A DNA stretch of 64,000 nt from Cordia subcordata. Lineage: Eukaryota > Streptophyta > Magnoliopsida > Boraginales > Cordiaceae. The notes under the pieces are model-generated. The model saw only the letters and a list, made by a program, of their open reading frames with translations, made no database searches and had not been told where the DNA came from. Each line of letters begins with the position of its first letter. Position 1 is the first letter of the stretch. The position numbers were made by a program, and so were the translations under genes. Shown in pieces: positions 21,878 to 34,291 of this stretch. The stretch spans positions 8,213,501 to 8,277,500 of the forward strand of contig JAPTOF010000012.1 of the NCBI GenBank assembly GCA_028554755.1, in the 5' to 3' direction.

Positions 21878-22790
21878 TGTCACGCCCCCAAATCCATCAG
21901 CCTGAACTCGGGGTTGTGATCGCCATGAGTCTAAGAGAATCGTTCCTCCTAAGCCCGCAAGGCTCTAAAACATTGGATAGAAAACTAAAACTGACAAATA
22001 TTTCTATCAGAACACTAGTACTATCAAGGCCAGTTAATTTGCAAGTTCGAATTATTTCCAAGCTATAAAGAAATCAAGGCTGGTTAAATTACATTAGTAT
22101 GGCCATTAGGGTCCTTTCTGGAATAACCCAAATCATCCCCCTACAAAAACATATAAATAATATAATGAGCGAAACAAAACTCAATAAGTGGACACCTGGG
22201 ATGAGACCTACGAGTGGTCCTAACCTAAGACACCAGATTGGAATCAATAACAGACAACAGAAAATAACATAATTCGGATAGCTAGAATTCACGTTTAGAT
22301 AAATAGACACATGAAGCCAGACCAGAACCAGAGTACAACTCAGAGCTATGATATTAATACAAAATTCACCCTATACACTATAACAGATAGGCATTTATTC
22401 GCCTCTTCCTCTTACGGTGAAACTCCCACCGACAAGGGCACATAACAGAACAGATATATATATATTAGCAGTCTCACCCGCCGGCTAGGTATCACAACTC
22501 TAAGGTAAAACATCCACAGAAAACACACTGAATAATTCCAAAATCATGGGATCACAACAGATACAAGTAACACTTCAGATACAGGCTCAAGATTCTACTT
22601 ACAGATTGACAATCTAGAAAGAGATAGTGAAAGATACTCAAAAGTCTCAAGTCATGCGAAAAGGGAACGAATTACCTGGGTGCAGATGGGTAATCCAACT
22701 TACCCCATACCAACCCAATAATCAAGCCCTCTTCTTCCTAATAATTATAGCAAGTTATAGTTAATACAAGAAGATAATTATTACATATAA
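21878..22790 (+). repeat. Gypsy-type LTR, 5' portion, inverted relative to the 18374-21081 LTR
   Basis: Begins TGTCACGCCCCC. It is collinear with the first ~900 bp of the minus-strand LTR, in opposite orientation and separated from it by about 800 bp. Recognisable similarity fades near 22790. Sequence to about 23400 may be the rest of this LTR. No LTR end was found. Confidence 0.65.
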
Positions 22791-23400
22791 GCATGCCAAA
22801 AGCATATATAACTTTGATAACAAGAAAGCAACTATTATAAGTATATATTTATATGAAATTACAAAGCTTAATCCCTAAGCAGATATATACATATAAACAC
22901 ATCATTTTCCAACTTTTAGTGGTTAAACCAAGTGTGTCTACTTATTTGACTTCTCAATCACAGTTAACTCCTTTTACCAATTTAAACTTCATATACAAAT
23001 ATCATGGGTGCCTCGACGAGCAAATACACATATTTTCCAATACGAGACAATTTAGAATATCTATAGCAAGGTATAGAAACCATTCTTCTACAAAATATTT
23101 CACCTTCATGCATTTCGAAAGTGATTAAACATTTATAATTTCATGTGACTCTGGGTTATCCTTTTAGAGTTCAACTTTACAGCACATATTCACAAGCAGT
23201 AGCATATACATGCATTATATCCTTCGGTTATCCCCTTCAAACTACATATAAAACTAGTTCAAGTAAGATAGCATGATTATCTATATCCACAGATATTTAT
23301 TTGCGTATGTAAAATGGGTAGAATTCTTTTACCAATTTTTCATATTATATACACTCATGCACATATACAAAAGGAATAGCACCATCTTGATCATTCAACC
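22791..23400. other. No recognisable gene
   Basis: AT-rich and non-coding, possibly the diverged remainder of the gypsy-type LTR that starts at 21878. Confidence 0.4.
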
Positions 23401-23406
23401 ATTCTC

Positions 23407-23660
23407 TTACCATTGGTGCGGGTTTAACACTCTCAAGTCCATAGTAAAAAAATAATTGAAGAGAATACTTTGTTTGGGTGAGAATAAGACCATCATCATT
23501 GCGATGAACTTCCATCCCCAAGAAAAATGCAAAGGACCTAAATCTTTCATGTGAATAACAATAGATAGATGAGCAATAAATTCCATAACATGTGTTCTCA
23601 AACTCTCAGTGAGATAATATCATCAAAATAAATCAACAAAATAAGAAATTGTTCTCTAGT
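23407..23660 (-). pseudogene. Ty1/copia reverse transcriptase scrap
   Basis: The minus strand encodes, with frame slips, a YFDDI version of the YVDD catalytic motif, then HMKDLGPLHF, FFLGMEVHRNDDGLILTQ and KYSLQL, the C-terminal half of the copia RT palm/thumb. Nothing else of the element is visible on either side. Confidence 0.75.
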
Positions 23661-24017
23661 GTGGCTATGATAAAATGAAGCATTATGATGTGATGTTTGG
23701 AAATTGCATGATAACAAGTGATTACTGAATTTGTGATACTAGGCATGAAGAGCCTATTTTAACCCATATAAGACTTATGCAATTTACAAATATATTCTCG
23801 GTGTTTAGAATCCGTAAAGCATTATCGTTTCATAAATTGTATAGACTCATTTGAGAAGGAAAGAAAAAATATTATTATCTTGCTAAATCTTTTAATCTTT
23901 AAATTGTTAATTCCTTCTACTCAATCACATTTGTGATGGTTGGAGTTCCTTGTCAAGGGTTTTCCCTTTAGCTATTGCTACAATCCTTGTTAAAATAATC
24001 TCTATTGTTGTACGTAT

Positions 24018-25000
24018 TGTCATGCCCCTAAAACTTAGAGCTCGAGATATGACATGCCGTAGACTAAGAGGAGGGAACCCCTCGAACCACAAGGCTACTA
24101 GAAACTTCAAAAAATCAAGTAGAACACTAAATACCATCAATCATTGCAATAAAAATTATGAGCTCCAACACGTAGTAAGAAACTCCAAATAACTAATACA
24201 AGGTTTCGCAAAATCGGCACACCTAACAAGAACCAAACTATCAACAAAACAATGTCTCATCACTAGAATTTATTTCTCAAAATACTAATAAAGATAAGGT
24301 CATTCCTTATCGCTAGCGTACGCCTCCTTACTAAAGATCATCTGTAGGAACATAGATATATGAGGGTAAGCGAGTCAAATGTTCAGTAATTAAGAGTCTT
24401 TCCCCCAAGATTGAACAAATGTGAATATTAGAATAATAGGAAAGCTGAAACAAAAAAACACGTTCTCAGAAGGACATTAAGAAAATGTGGGAGCGAGCAT
24501 AATTAAAATTCATGTTAAACATAACAAGAATTACCTTATAAAAGAAAGTATATTGAAAATCATGTAACATGAGTTATGACTATGTTGTAATGATTTAATC
24601 ATAATAAATTCATGGTGAAGGAATAAAGCTCTCTAATTTCAATCAAGAATGAATCTTAATCATATCAAAAGATGGGTATAAGGCCTCCACTGGCACACAT
24701 GACATGAGTACAAGGCCCCCAAAGGCGCACACATGATAAGGGAGTATGCTTCAACAAGCTCAAGCAAACATGAAATGGGATCCTAAAATTTCACGAGAAG
24801 GCACGTATTCGCCAAATCAAGTCATGTCATATCAAATCATATCATATCAAGTCATATCGTTTCATGATTAAACGTTACGTCATAGCACAACTTGTATTAC
24901 TAGAGTAAGTCTCGAACAAAATAATAACATGTGATAAGATGGTTAACTTTTGCTTAAGTAATGATGTGAAGAATTAGAGTTGTATCACGTGATAAGAATA
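24018..25000 (+). repeat. Probable gypsy-type LTR, 5' portion
   Basis: Begins TGTCATGCCCCTAAAACTT, the same type of start as the other gypsy LTRs here. It contains a twice-repeated unit near 24680-24735 (TATAAGGCCTCC..GGCACACATGA, then TACAAGGCCCCC..GGCGCACACATGA). No end, TSD or coding content was found. Confidence 0.45.
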
Positions 25001-26440
25001 GAGATAGATTGATTTTCAAGTATTGTTAATATACAATAAACATGTCATGGAACGAGTTAAAGATTCCAATGGTGAAAATAAGAGCCTGAAAGAATACCAA
25101 CAATAATTTTTTTCCGTCAAACACATTAAGGTAAAATACTAACCTCAGTTGGCCTTATAACTTTCTAGTAAGTTAAACAAACCAGTTATTATTATAATAT
25201 CAAATATGGCATGATAGCCACGGCACTGAGGGTTTGGATCATGATATACGTGATATATATTTGATGAGTGAAACGAGCAAAGGTTTTGTTTTCAAAAGCA
25301 TAAAGGACTGTAGGTTACAATAATAGTTAATTTGACAATTTAGAGTAAGTATAATAATAGATAAGTTGATAATCTTAGAATAAATCATTCAAATAATAAT
25401 AATTTAAAAGGTTTTTTTTTTAAATGGTAAACTACCCAGAAGATAAATAATAAAATAGAACAATTAGATTGTAAAAATAGGTTCATCATGCAGCCTTTGA
25501 AGGGTAATACTATCATTATTGTTCAATATGCTTTTAAGTCAAACAAGACCAAGTTTTTCGGCCAAAACTCAAATATTCCAGATTGGCTAGGAAGTCAAGA
25601 CAATGAGGAATTTTTAAAAAAAAATTATCATTTGCAGCCAAGCGTACAGAATCATGAAAATCCCTTTTGAAAATATATTATTGTGTGTACATATAAAAGA
25701 TTAAAAAATAAAATAAAAATAAAAATAGACCTCAAATTCTGAATAGTTAGACCAAACTACCAACAAAGTTTAGGTCATGAAATGCTAAGAGAATGAAAAC
25801 AAATTTGTTTTTATTAGCTTATCAGGTGGAAGAATATTGATAGCACATAACAACGTGGACAATAAGCATATAAGTCATATATGTATTTTTTACGCTGCAA
25901 AACTTCAAGAAGGAATTTGATGACAAGACAAACAAAACATAGTTGATTATAATGCAACTGAACACGACAAGAGGAGAAATTGTTCGAAACAAAACATAGC
26001 TTCAAACTATATTTGGTTAGTACATATCATGCAAATCAGACTTAACAAGACAATATATAAATCCCATGACCCAAAGATAATCATGGTGTATCAATAAGAT
26101 AAATAATAGTGGGATTTAGAAGAACACTGAAATGGATGGGGGAATTTAGAGTACGAGTTGACTCTACTTACCTTGAATCTTATATTCTAAATTTCTTCAG
26201 TCTACAATTGAATATACCCTATGCACATAAGACAATAATTCTTTATCATTATTTCTAATTAAAAAATTATTTATTACTCCATCCTAGAATTCCAGAGTAA
26301 ACAAGTATAGCCAAAACTTATCTTGAGATCAGCCATTAAAGAAAGAATAAATGTCCAACTTGGTTTTCTAGTGTTCTTCGTATTATTTTGAGAAGAGAGA
26401 AGCGTAGGAAAAATATAATCATGAAAGTAGGAATATATAT
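25001..26440. other. No recognisable gene
   Basis: AT-rich and non-coding up to the S1 insertion point. It may continue the preceding LTR. Short open frames have no domain. Confidence 0.45.
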
Positions 26441-27773
26441 TGTTAGCTAAATATTCACTATTAATTTTGATGATGAAAATATATATGCATTATTTTACTA
26501 AAAAGCTTCTTGTGAAAATAAGAGGATACTTAAGAAGAAGCTTTGAAAGATTGAAGAAGATGTGCAAAATGCACTACTTGAAGAAAGAGAATATGAGAAG
26601 GCATAAGGAGGAGAAGAGATGATATAAGGGGTACCGGATATCATTTTCTCTCTTGCTCTTTTGTGAAATGCCTATATATTGTATGTGTTTGGCTCAAATT
26701 CTCTTCTTCCTTGTTCAAACAAATTTTTAACTCTTGCACATTTGATTTCACATATGCACAAATGAATTTGAATGACCACATAGAGTAAAAATGTGTTTTT
26801 GGGGTGTTTCAAATCATAACATATATTTACAAATTATTTCAAAATGATTTGGAGTTGTGAAAATTGCACTTAAAATGTTTTATGCAAAAGTTTGGCTTTA
26901 CTTCACTCTCTGGAGTGGCCGGACCCCCTAGCTGGTCGACCGGCTGACCTGGGAGGGTCGCTCGGCCAAGTCAGAGAAGGAAGGAAAAAGCCAAGCGCCT
27001 TAGCCGGTCGACCAGCTAAGGCGCTCGGCCAAGTCAGAGAAGGTAAGGTGCAAGCCGGATGACCCAGCTAGTCGACCGGTTGAACGGCTGCTGTAATAAA
27101 TGCACTAGCCGTTTATTATTGTTCTACCTTATTTCCTCTTCATTTTTTCACCTACCAAATCCCTAACCCCCAAAATCTCTTTAAATACATAGTCAATACA
27201 CATTCAAATCATCAAATAAAGTGTGCAAAATTCATTATTATCATTCAATCAAGCTTTGAGCTATTCTTGCAATATTTTTGAGCTTTTAAGAGCTTATTCA
27301 TCTTCTTCTTGAAGAAAAATTTAAGATACCATCTTTTCTTATTCCTTGAGTATATACACACTTTGAGAGCTAAAAATCTGGCGAGATCTATTCTTTAAAG
27401 CTTGTAAAGTGTGGGGAAATTCTAAAGAGTGAAACTCCTGGGTTCTTTGAAGTTGGGCTTCAAAAAGTTGTAAGAGCTTGGTTTGTGCTTCACCAAGATT
27501 TGAAGAAGCATTATAGTGAAGATTGTTGAAGTCCTTAAGGGAGCATCCTTGGGCGGTGGATGTAGGCTTGGCTGAACCACTTTAAATTGTTTGTCTCTCA
27601 TCTCCTTATACTTCCATTCTTATACTTGCTTATATTGCTTACATTGTGTTTGATATATTGATTATAAGAAGTTGTTAATTTTCTGAGAAATTTTTTAAAA
27701 ACGAAAATTAGTAATTACATCTTAATTCACCCCCCCCACATTCTTAAGATATTTGTACCTACAATTGGTATCA
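26441..27773 (+). repeat. S1 5' LTR (1333 bp)
   Basis: TGTTAGC...GTACCTACA. Three GTCGAC-centred palindromes lie at 26930-26945, 27001-27018 and 27066-27081. A weak TATA-like CTCTTTAAATAC lies near 27178. The GGTGGATGTAGGC...CTGAACCAC motif is at 27555-27580. Confidence 0.9.
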
Positions 27774-27775
27774 GA

Positions 27776-27787
27776 GCTAGGGTTCTA
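27776..27787 (+). other. S1 primer-binding site (initiator-Met tRNA)
   Basis: Perfect TGGTATCAGAGC two bases after the 5' LTR end. Confidence 0.92.
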
Positions 27788-27823
27788 CATATAGTTTAAC
27801 AACTAGTAGAATTTCTAGCAAAT

Positions 27824-29490
27824 ATGGAGGGAATTTCTATTAAACAAGCACCCCTTTTTGATAGAACAAATTATGCATTTTGGAAAATAAGGATGAAAGT
27901 GTTTATACAATCACATGATTACAAACCTTGGAAAATCATAGAAAATGGGCCTACCTTACCTACAAATTAGAAGGTGATAGGAGAATACCCAAACCCGAAA
28001 ATGAATGGAATTATGAAGATATTAGATTATTTGAGCTAAATAAAAAAGCATTACATTATTTATTCAATGCTTTGAATGCAACCGAGTTTGCTACTGTAAT
28101 GGGGTGCACTTCGGCTAAAGAATTTTGGGACCAATTAGAAGTAACTTATGAAGGAACTAGCCAAGTGAAAGAATCTAGGATTGCTATGCTTGTACATATA
28201 TACGAATTATTTAAAACGCTTCCAAATGAAAATGTTGAGCAAATGTTTTCTAGATTTGTTGAAATTACTAATGGTTTGAAAGCACTTGGAAAATATTATT
28301 CTAATGTGGAGAAGGTAAGGAAAGTGCTAAGGAGCTTGCCATCATCATGGCAACCAAAAGTCACGGCCACAAAGGAAGCAAATGATTTGAATACATTGGA
28401 GCTTAATGAGTTCATTGGGTCACTCATGACTCATGAGCTTGAGATAAAGGACCACGAAGAGGAAGAGAAGAAAGCAAAGAAGTCCATTGCACTCGTTGCA
28501 TCAAAATACCCATCAAGTGACGATGAGGAAAATGATGAGGACCCGGAAGATGAAGAAATTGCACTTCTTGCCCGAAATTTCAAAAGATTTCTGAAATTTA
28601 GAAAGATGAGAAAAGGGGCCCTTTCAAGCAACACAAGTTGGAAGAAGAAAGGAAAAGAAGGCAAATATTTCAAAAAGATATAAGATGCAAAAGATGAATT
28701 GAAGTGCTTTAATTGCAACAAGCTGGGACACATAAAAGCAAATTGTCCAAAACTTTCAAAGAAGAAAGAAAGTAAGGCACTCAAAGCCACGTGGGACTTC
28801 TCCGAAAGCGAAGAAGATGAGGAAGAGCAACATGAGGTAGCCAACTTTTGCCTCATGGCCAATGAGGATGAGGTACAATCTTCACCTTCTCCATCTATCT
28901 ATTATTCATCTAGTGAAGAAGAGGAAGAGGAATATAGTTTTGATGAACTAAAAAATGCATTTGTTAAATTACATTATGATTTATCCTTAGCTTTGGCAAA
29001 AAACAAGCAAATGCATAGAAATTTGAAACTTGTTATTAACGAAAAAGAAATTTTGGAAAAGAAAAACGCCTCTCTTATAGAAAAAATAGAAATCTTAGAA
29101 AAAGAAAATGATTCATATGCCGAAGATTTTGTAAAGTTTGAAAAAGAGGTCAAAGATTTGAAAAAGAAAAATATGGATTTGAATGGAATTATTGAAAAAT
29201 TTACAAATGGCAAATAAAATTTTGAAAAACTTCTGGGAAGTCAAAAAATGGCTTTTGATAAAAGTGTTATTGGATACAAACCTAGCATTAATCAAAAGTA
29301 TTTTAAAACTTACTTTGTCAAGGCTTCTACCTCTACATCTTCTTCTTCACCAAAACCAAACATTACTTGTAATTATTGTGAAAAGAAAGGACATGTATCC
29401 TCTCATTGTTACTACAAGAAAATTCGTGATAGAGGATCACTTGTTCCGTATTGGCAAAGACCTAAATGGGTGGTCAAAACCAAAAATTGA
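27824..29490 (+). pseudogene. S1 gag (broken)
   Basis: Starts MEGISIKQAP at 27824. Gag forms the particle and binds the RNA. Against S2 gag, the frame is shifted by a one-base deletion near 27960, with in-frame stops near 28681 and 29215. Readable parts are the copia capsid-like domain (FWDQLEVTYEG, FSRFVEITNGL), an acidic stretch near 28510-28560, the knuckle CFNCNKLGHIKANC near 28704, a long coiled coil at 28980-29200, and a second knuckle CNYCEKKGHVSSHC near 29369. The product would be cut into at least four pieces, so it is inactive. Confidence 0.85.
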
Positions 29491-29544
29491 AACTAACGCC
29501 AAGGACCCAAAGTTTAGGGACCCCAAAACAAAGAATTGCATTTA

Positions 29545-32500
29545 AATTTCACGTGTGTAGGTATGCAATGAAAGCAAATCAAGCAAAATAAAATGGATCT
29601 TGGATAGTGGTTGGTCCAAGCACGTGATGGGAAACTCTTCACTCTTCTACAAATTAACAAGGATAAAAGGAGAAGACGTTACCTTTGGGGACAATGGCAA
29701 AGGAAAAATTATTGGAAAAGGAAGTATTGGTAACAAAAACTCTCTTGCTATACACAATGTCTTACTTGTAGAAGGTCTAAAATTTAATCTTCTTAGCATT
29801 AGTCAATTATGTGACAAAGGTCATAAAGTAGTTTTTCAATCCTCTAGGTGCATTGTCTATGAATGTGGGAATGATAATGTATTATTTGCAGCTAAGAGAA
29901 ATGAAAATGTTTACACTATTGAAATTGATCAACTTATATGTCAACATGTTAAATGCTTATCCGTTGTGCATGATAATGCTTGGTTATGGCATAGAAGATT
30001 AGGACGTGTTAACATGAGCTTACTAAATGATTTGTCAAAGCATGATCTAGTTAGAGATTTACCAAAGCTAAAATTTCAAAAAGACAAAATTTGTGATGCT
30101 TGCCAACTAAGAAAACAACATAAGACATCCTTCAAATCCCTAAATAAAGTTTCAACAAATAGAGCATTGCAACTATTACATATGGATTTGTTTGGAGCCA
30201 TTGATGTGGCAAGCTTAGGAAGATCTAGGTATACATTTGTTGTAGTAGATGATTACACTAGATTTACATAGGTCATGTTTCTTGCACATAAAAATGATGC
30301 CTTTAATGAATTTGCAAGATTGTGTAGAAAAGTGCAAAATGAGAAAGGCTATTTTATAACTTGCATCCGTAGTGATAATGGTATCGAATATGTGAATACT
30401 CCTTCCATGAACTTTTATGATGAACATGGCATTGAGAATAGCTTTTCGACCCCTCGTACTCCTCAACAAAATGGGGTAGTAGAGAGGAAGAATCGTACGC
30501 TACAAGAAATGGCAAGAACTATGCTAAAAGAACACAACTTGCCAACATATTTTTGGAGTGAAGCCATAAATACCGCATGCTATGTACAAAATAGAGTATT
30601 GATTAGACCTATCTTAAATAAAACTGCATATGAATTATGGCATGGTAAAACACCTAAAATATCATACTTCAAAGTATTTGATTGTAAATGCTTTATCCTA
30701 AATACTAAGGACCACTTAAGGAAATTTGATGCTAAATCAGATGAAGGAATATTTTTAGGATATTCCACAAAGAGCAAAGCATATAGAGTATATAATAAAA
30801 GAACTCTTGTTGTGGAAGAATCAATACATGTTACATTTGATGAGACTAATCCATTTGAACCGAGAAAGGAAATTGATGATGTAGGTTATCTTTTAGAAAA
30901 GACAACACTTGAAGATCCAACTCCAAAAGACAAAGAAAAACCAACAAAGCAAGAAGAAGAACATTAAGAAAGGAGGTCTTAAGCCAATGAGGAAAACGAA
31001 CAATGCTCAAACAAAGGAAATGTTGAAACAAAAGAACCTCATGAAGACCTACCAAAGAGTTGGAAGTTCGTGAGAAACCATCTCAAAATCTTATCCTCGG
31101 TGATCCAAATGAAGGTGTAAGAACTAGGCGTAATATTAGTACTTTTTATGAGCATCATGCATTTATCTCACATATAGAACCCAAAAATGTAAAAGAAGCT
31201 CTATTTGATGAAAATTGGATAATTGCCACGCAAGAAGAACTTAATCAATTTGACAGGAATAAAGTATGGAAGATAGTTGAAAGGCCTAAAGATAGACCGG
31301 TAATAGGAACCAAATGGGTATTCAGAAACAAACTAGATGAAGCAGGAATAGTGACTAGGAATAAGGCTAGACTAGTAGCACAAGGATACAATCAAGAAGA
31401 AAGAATTGATTGCGATGAAACCTAGGCTCCTATAGCTAGACTTGAATCCATTCATATGTTACTAGCATTTGCATGTCACATGGACCTCAAGCTTTATCAA
31501 ATGGATGTGAAAAGTGCCTTTTTAAATGGATTCATTGAAGAAAGAAGTTTATGTTGAACAACCCCCCGGTTTTGAAGATTCTTGCTTTCCTAATCATGTT
31601 TTTAAACTAGAAAAAGCTTTATATGGTTTAAAGCAAGTTCCTAGAGCTTGGTATGAAAGACTTAGTGGATTTCTGGTGGAAAACAACTTTGAAAGAGGAA
31701 AACTTGATTCAACCTTATTTATTAAAAGAAAAGACAATGATACCCCACTTGTCCAAATCTATGTGGATGATATAATTTTTGTTGCTACTAATATTTCTTT
31801 ATGTGAGAACTTTTCCAAGTGTATGCACAAGGAGTTTGAGATAAGCATGATGGGAGAATTAACCTTCTTCTTTAGATTCCAAATCAAACAAGCAAAAAAA
31901 GGGATCTTCATAAATCAAGCCAAATACACCAAGGAAATTATCAAGAAATTTGGACTTGAAGATGCAAAGGGATTGGAACTCCCATGAGCCCCTCAACAAA
32001 GTTGGATAAAGATGAGAAAGATAAATCTGTAGACGAAAAGAAGTACAGAAGTGTGATCGGTAGCCTGTTATATTTAACTGCCTCTAGACCTGATATCATG
32101 TTTGCAGTATGCTTATGTGCTAGATTTTAATCTAACCCTAAGGAAACTCACTTAACTGCTATAAAAAGAATCATTAGATACCTTAAGGAAACAATTAATT
32201 TAGGACTTTGGTATGCAAAAGGAACGTCATTTGATCTATGTGGATTCTCTGATGCTGACTATGCTGGTTACAAAGTAGACTGTAAGAGCACTAATGGAAC
32301 ATGCCAATTTCTAGGACATTCCTTAGTATCTTGGTCTTGTAGGAAACAAAATAGTGTTGCTATTTCTACTATCGAAGCTGAATGTATTGCAGCTGGTAGT
32401 TGTGTGGCTCAAATTTTGTGGATGAAACAAAATTTACTTGATTATGGATTGCAATATGATCATGTTCCTATATATTGTGATAATAGTAGTCAATTAATCT

Positions 32501-32702
32501 CACTAAAAATCCAATTCAACACTCAAGAACTAAGCATATTGAGATTAGGCACCATTTCATTAAATATTATGTACAAAAAGGTGATATCATACTTGAATTT
32601 GTTGACACCTTGCATCAAGTTGCTGATTTTTTTACTAAACCATTGCATGAGGATCAATTTTGCAAGATTAGAAGAGAAATTGGAATGATAAAATGTGAGT
32701 AA
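29545..32702 (+). pseudogene. S1 pol (protease, integrase, RT, RNase H; broken)
   Basis: Domains in copia order: protease with the catalytic DSG at 29603-29611; pre-integrase HRRLGR zinc-binding region near 29990; integrase core with HMDLF, RSDNGIE and VVERKNR carrying the DDE triad; RT beginning WKIVERPKD near 31270 with the YVDD box near 31761; RNase H (EAECIAAGS near 32380) ending IGMIKCE at 32702. Lesions include a TAG at 30269, a TAA at 30965, a frameshift near 31000, a TAG at 31423, frameshifts near 31540 and 31975, and a TAA near 32128. Gag and pol are in different frames across a ~100-bp spacer. Confidence 0.85.
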
Positions 32703-33096
32703 AATAAATAAATATGTGTTTTAATGGCTTGGGCAAGAAAAAATACACATTTGTGCACTTTCTGACCCAGCCGGTCAACCGGCAGAAGCTAGAAGCATCT
32801 GGCTAAAAGGGATTTTCTATTGTGCTCTCTGATCTGGCCGATCGACCTAGCCAGTCAACCCCCCGTGACCAGCTAGTTGACTGGCTAAGTGTGGACGAGG
32901 TTAAAAATTGTGGGTTTTAACCCCAAATTCACTTCAATTCTCCTAAATTTTTTACCCTAGGCAAAAAACTCTCTCAAACCCATTGCAAATTCTTCAACTT
33001 TCAATCAAGTTTTTCAAAAATTTCTCCCATATCTTGATTACCCACTTCAGAAAAAAAAATTTCGCCGGTTCAATTTTTCAAAAACAACGCAAGATC

Positions 33097-34291
33097 ATGG
33101 TGAATTTGAGGACAAGGGGTCAAGAACGTGGAAGGAAAGGGAAGAGTGCAAGAACACAATCTCCTCCACCACCACCATCTCTGGTATCAAAGATTCAAGG
33201 CAAGCAATCAATTTTGTATGGTAAATATATCGTTGACTCAGATTTTGCTGGCACCGATGTCTTGCCATTATTTGATGATTGGTTTATGTTTTTGCATCTA
33301 CATTGTGATGTGCAAGATAAATTGGTAATAGAATTCTATGAAAATACAAAATAGAAGTCCAAAACTTGAGTTATCTTCTACTGTATGTGGGGTGAATTTT
33401 GTGCTTAAAGAGGAAACTTTGCATGTAATCTTTCATATACCTGTTGATGGAAAAGGTCTTTACAATAGTCAAGGTTGCCCGAAAGGAATCAGGAAGACTG
33501 ATATTCCGGGGGAAGTTATAAAATACATGTGAAAGGATGTAGGACCTAAGAATCCAGATTTGATTCTTCCATTATTGAAGGATGCTAATTACAATATGAG
33601 AATTGCCTTCAAAATCATGAGTGAAGTAATTCTCCCTAGGAATATCAATCATGGAAAAATCCCAGTTATAGATGCTTATATCTACTATAGTCTTAGGTAG
33701 AAAAATAAGATAGCTTTGTCTTTCCTAATTCTTCAACATATGCTGCATATTAGTGGAAAGGAAGGAGGAAAAACTACTACACCTGGATATGGTATGGCAT
33801 TGATGCATGTCTTTTCACACTTTAGAATCTCTTCAAATGCTCCATACAGAGAGTCTGCCTGGAACTTTGATATATTATATATGAATTTTATGGGCATTTA
33901 CTGGTATAATGGGAAGGCTATCAACATAGAAACCTTTAAAAACTTGCCTCAAAGCATTTAGGCGGCAATTAAGAATAGAACTAAGAAGGGCACTACTTTC
34001 ACTGATCCGGTATATGGTCCTGACGCTTAAAAACTTGATGATATACTTGAGGGGATCGACATCACATTGATGAAGATGTAGGGCTTGAACTTGAGGAAAA
34101 GCTGACATAGGCATTCCAGGAATAATACCCATGGCTGTTAGTACCTCTGAAGAAGAGGAAGATACTGAGGAGCCTACTCTAAGGCGAGTGATGAGAGAAT
34201 CGAGAGAACAGCGAAACATTGATGAGCAACGCCGTGCTGAGATTCGACGAGACGCAGGGTCTAGCTCAATGGGTCAACAAGAAGACCCATC
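33097..34291 (+). pseudogene. S1 third ORF (env-like position), 5' part, cut by S2
   Basis: Starts MVNLRTRGQERGRKGKSART, followed by a short proline run. It continues with GKQSILYGKY, SSTVCGVNFVL, ILPRNIN, HMLHISGKEGGKTTTPGYG and MNFMGIYWYNGKA to an acidic, Glu-rich tail. It lies ~395 bp after the pol stop. Several stops and frame slips break it (for instance near 33352, 33531, 33698 and 33959). S2 is inserted at 34291/34292 and the 3' tail is at 44059-44247. Position matches the envelope-like ORF of some Sireviruses, but I see no signal peptide or clear membrane segment; the N-terminus is basic. Function unknown. Confidence 0.75.

Noticed and set aside
24018..24803. Possible LTR with CGTAT on both sides (24013-24017 and 24799-24803)
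   Set aside because: The supposed end falls in the middle of LTR-like repeat sequence and lacks a typical LTR terminus; a 5-bp match is expected by chance in this AT-rich region.
21873..25396. Possible solo LTR with AATAA duplication
   Set aside because: AATAA is too common here, the segment contains a copia scrap and another LTR start, and its 3' end shows no LTR terminus.
28431..28862. Long open frames on the strand opposite Sirevirus gag (also 36299-36658 and 28974-29213)
   Set aside because: They are shadows of the Lys/Glu-rich gag codons (giving Ser/Phe-rich translations), with no own domain, and they recur only because gag is present twice.
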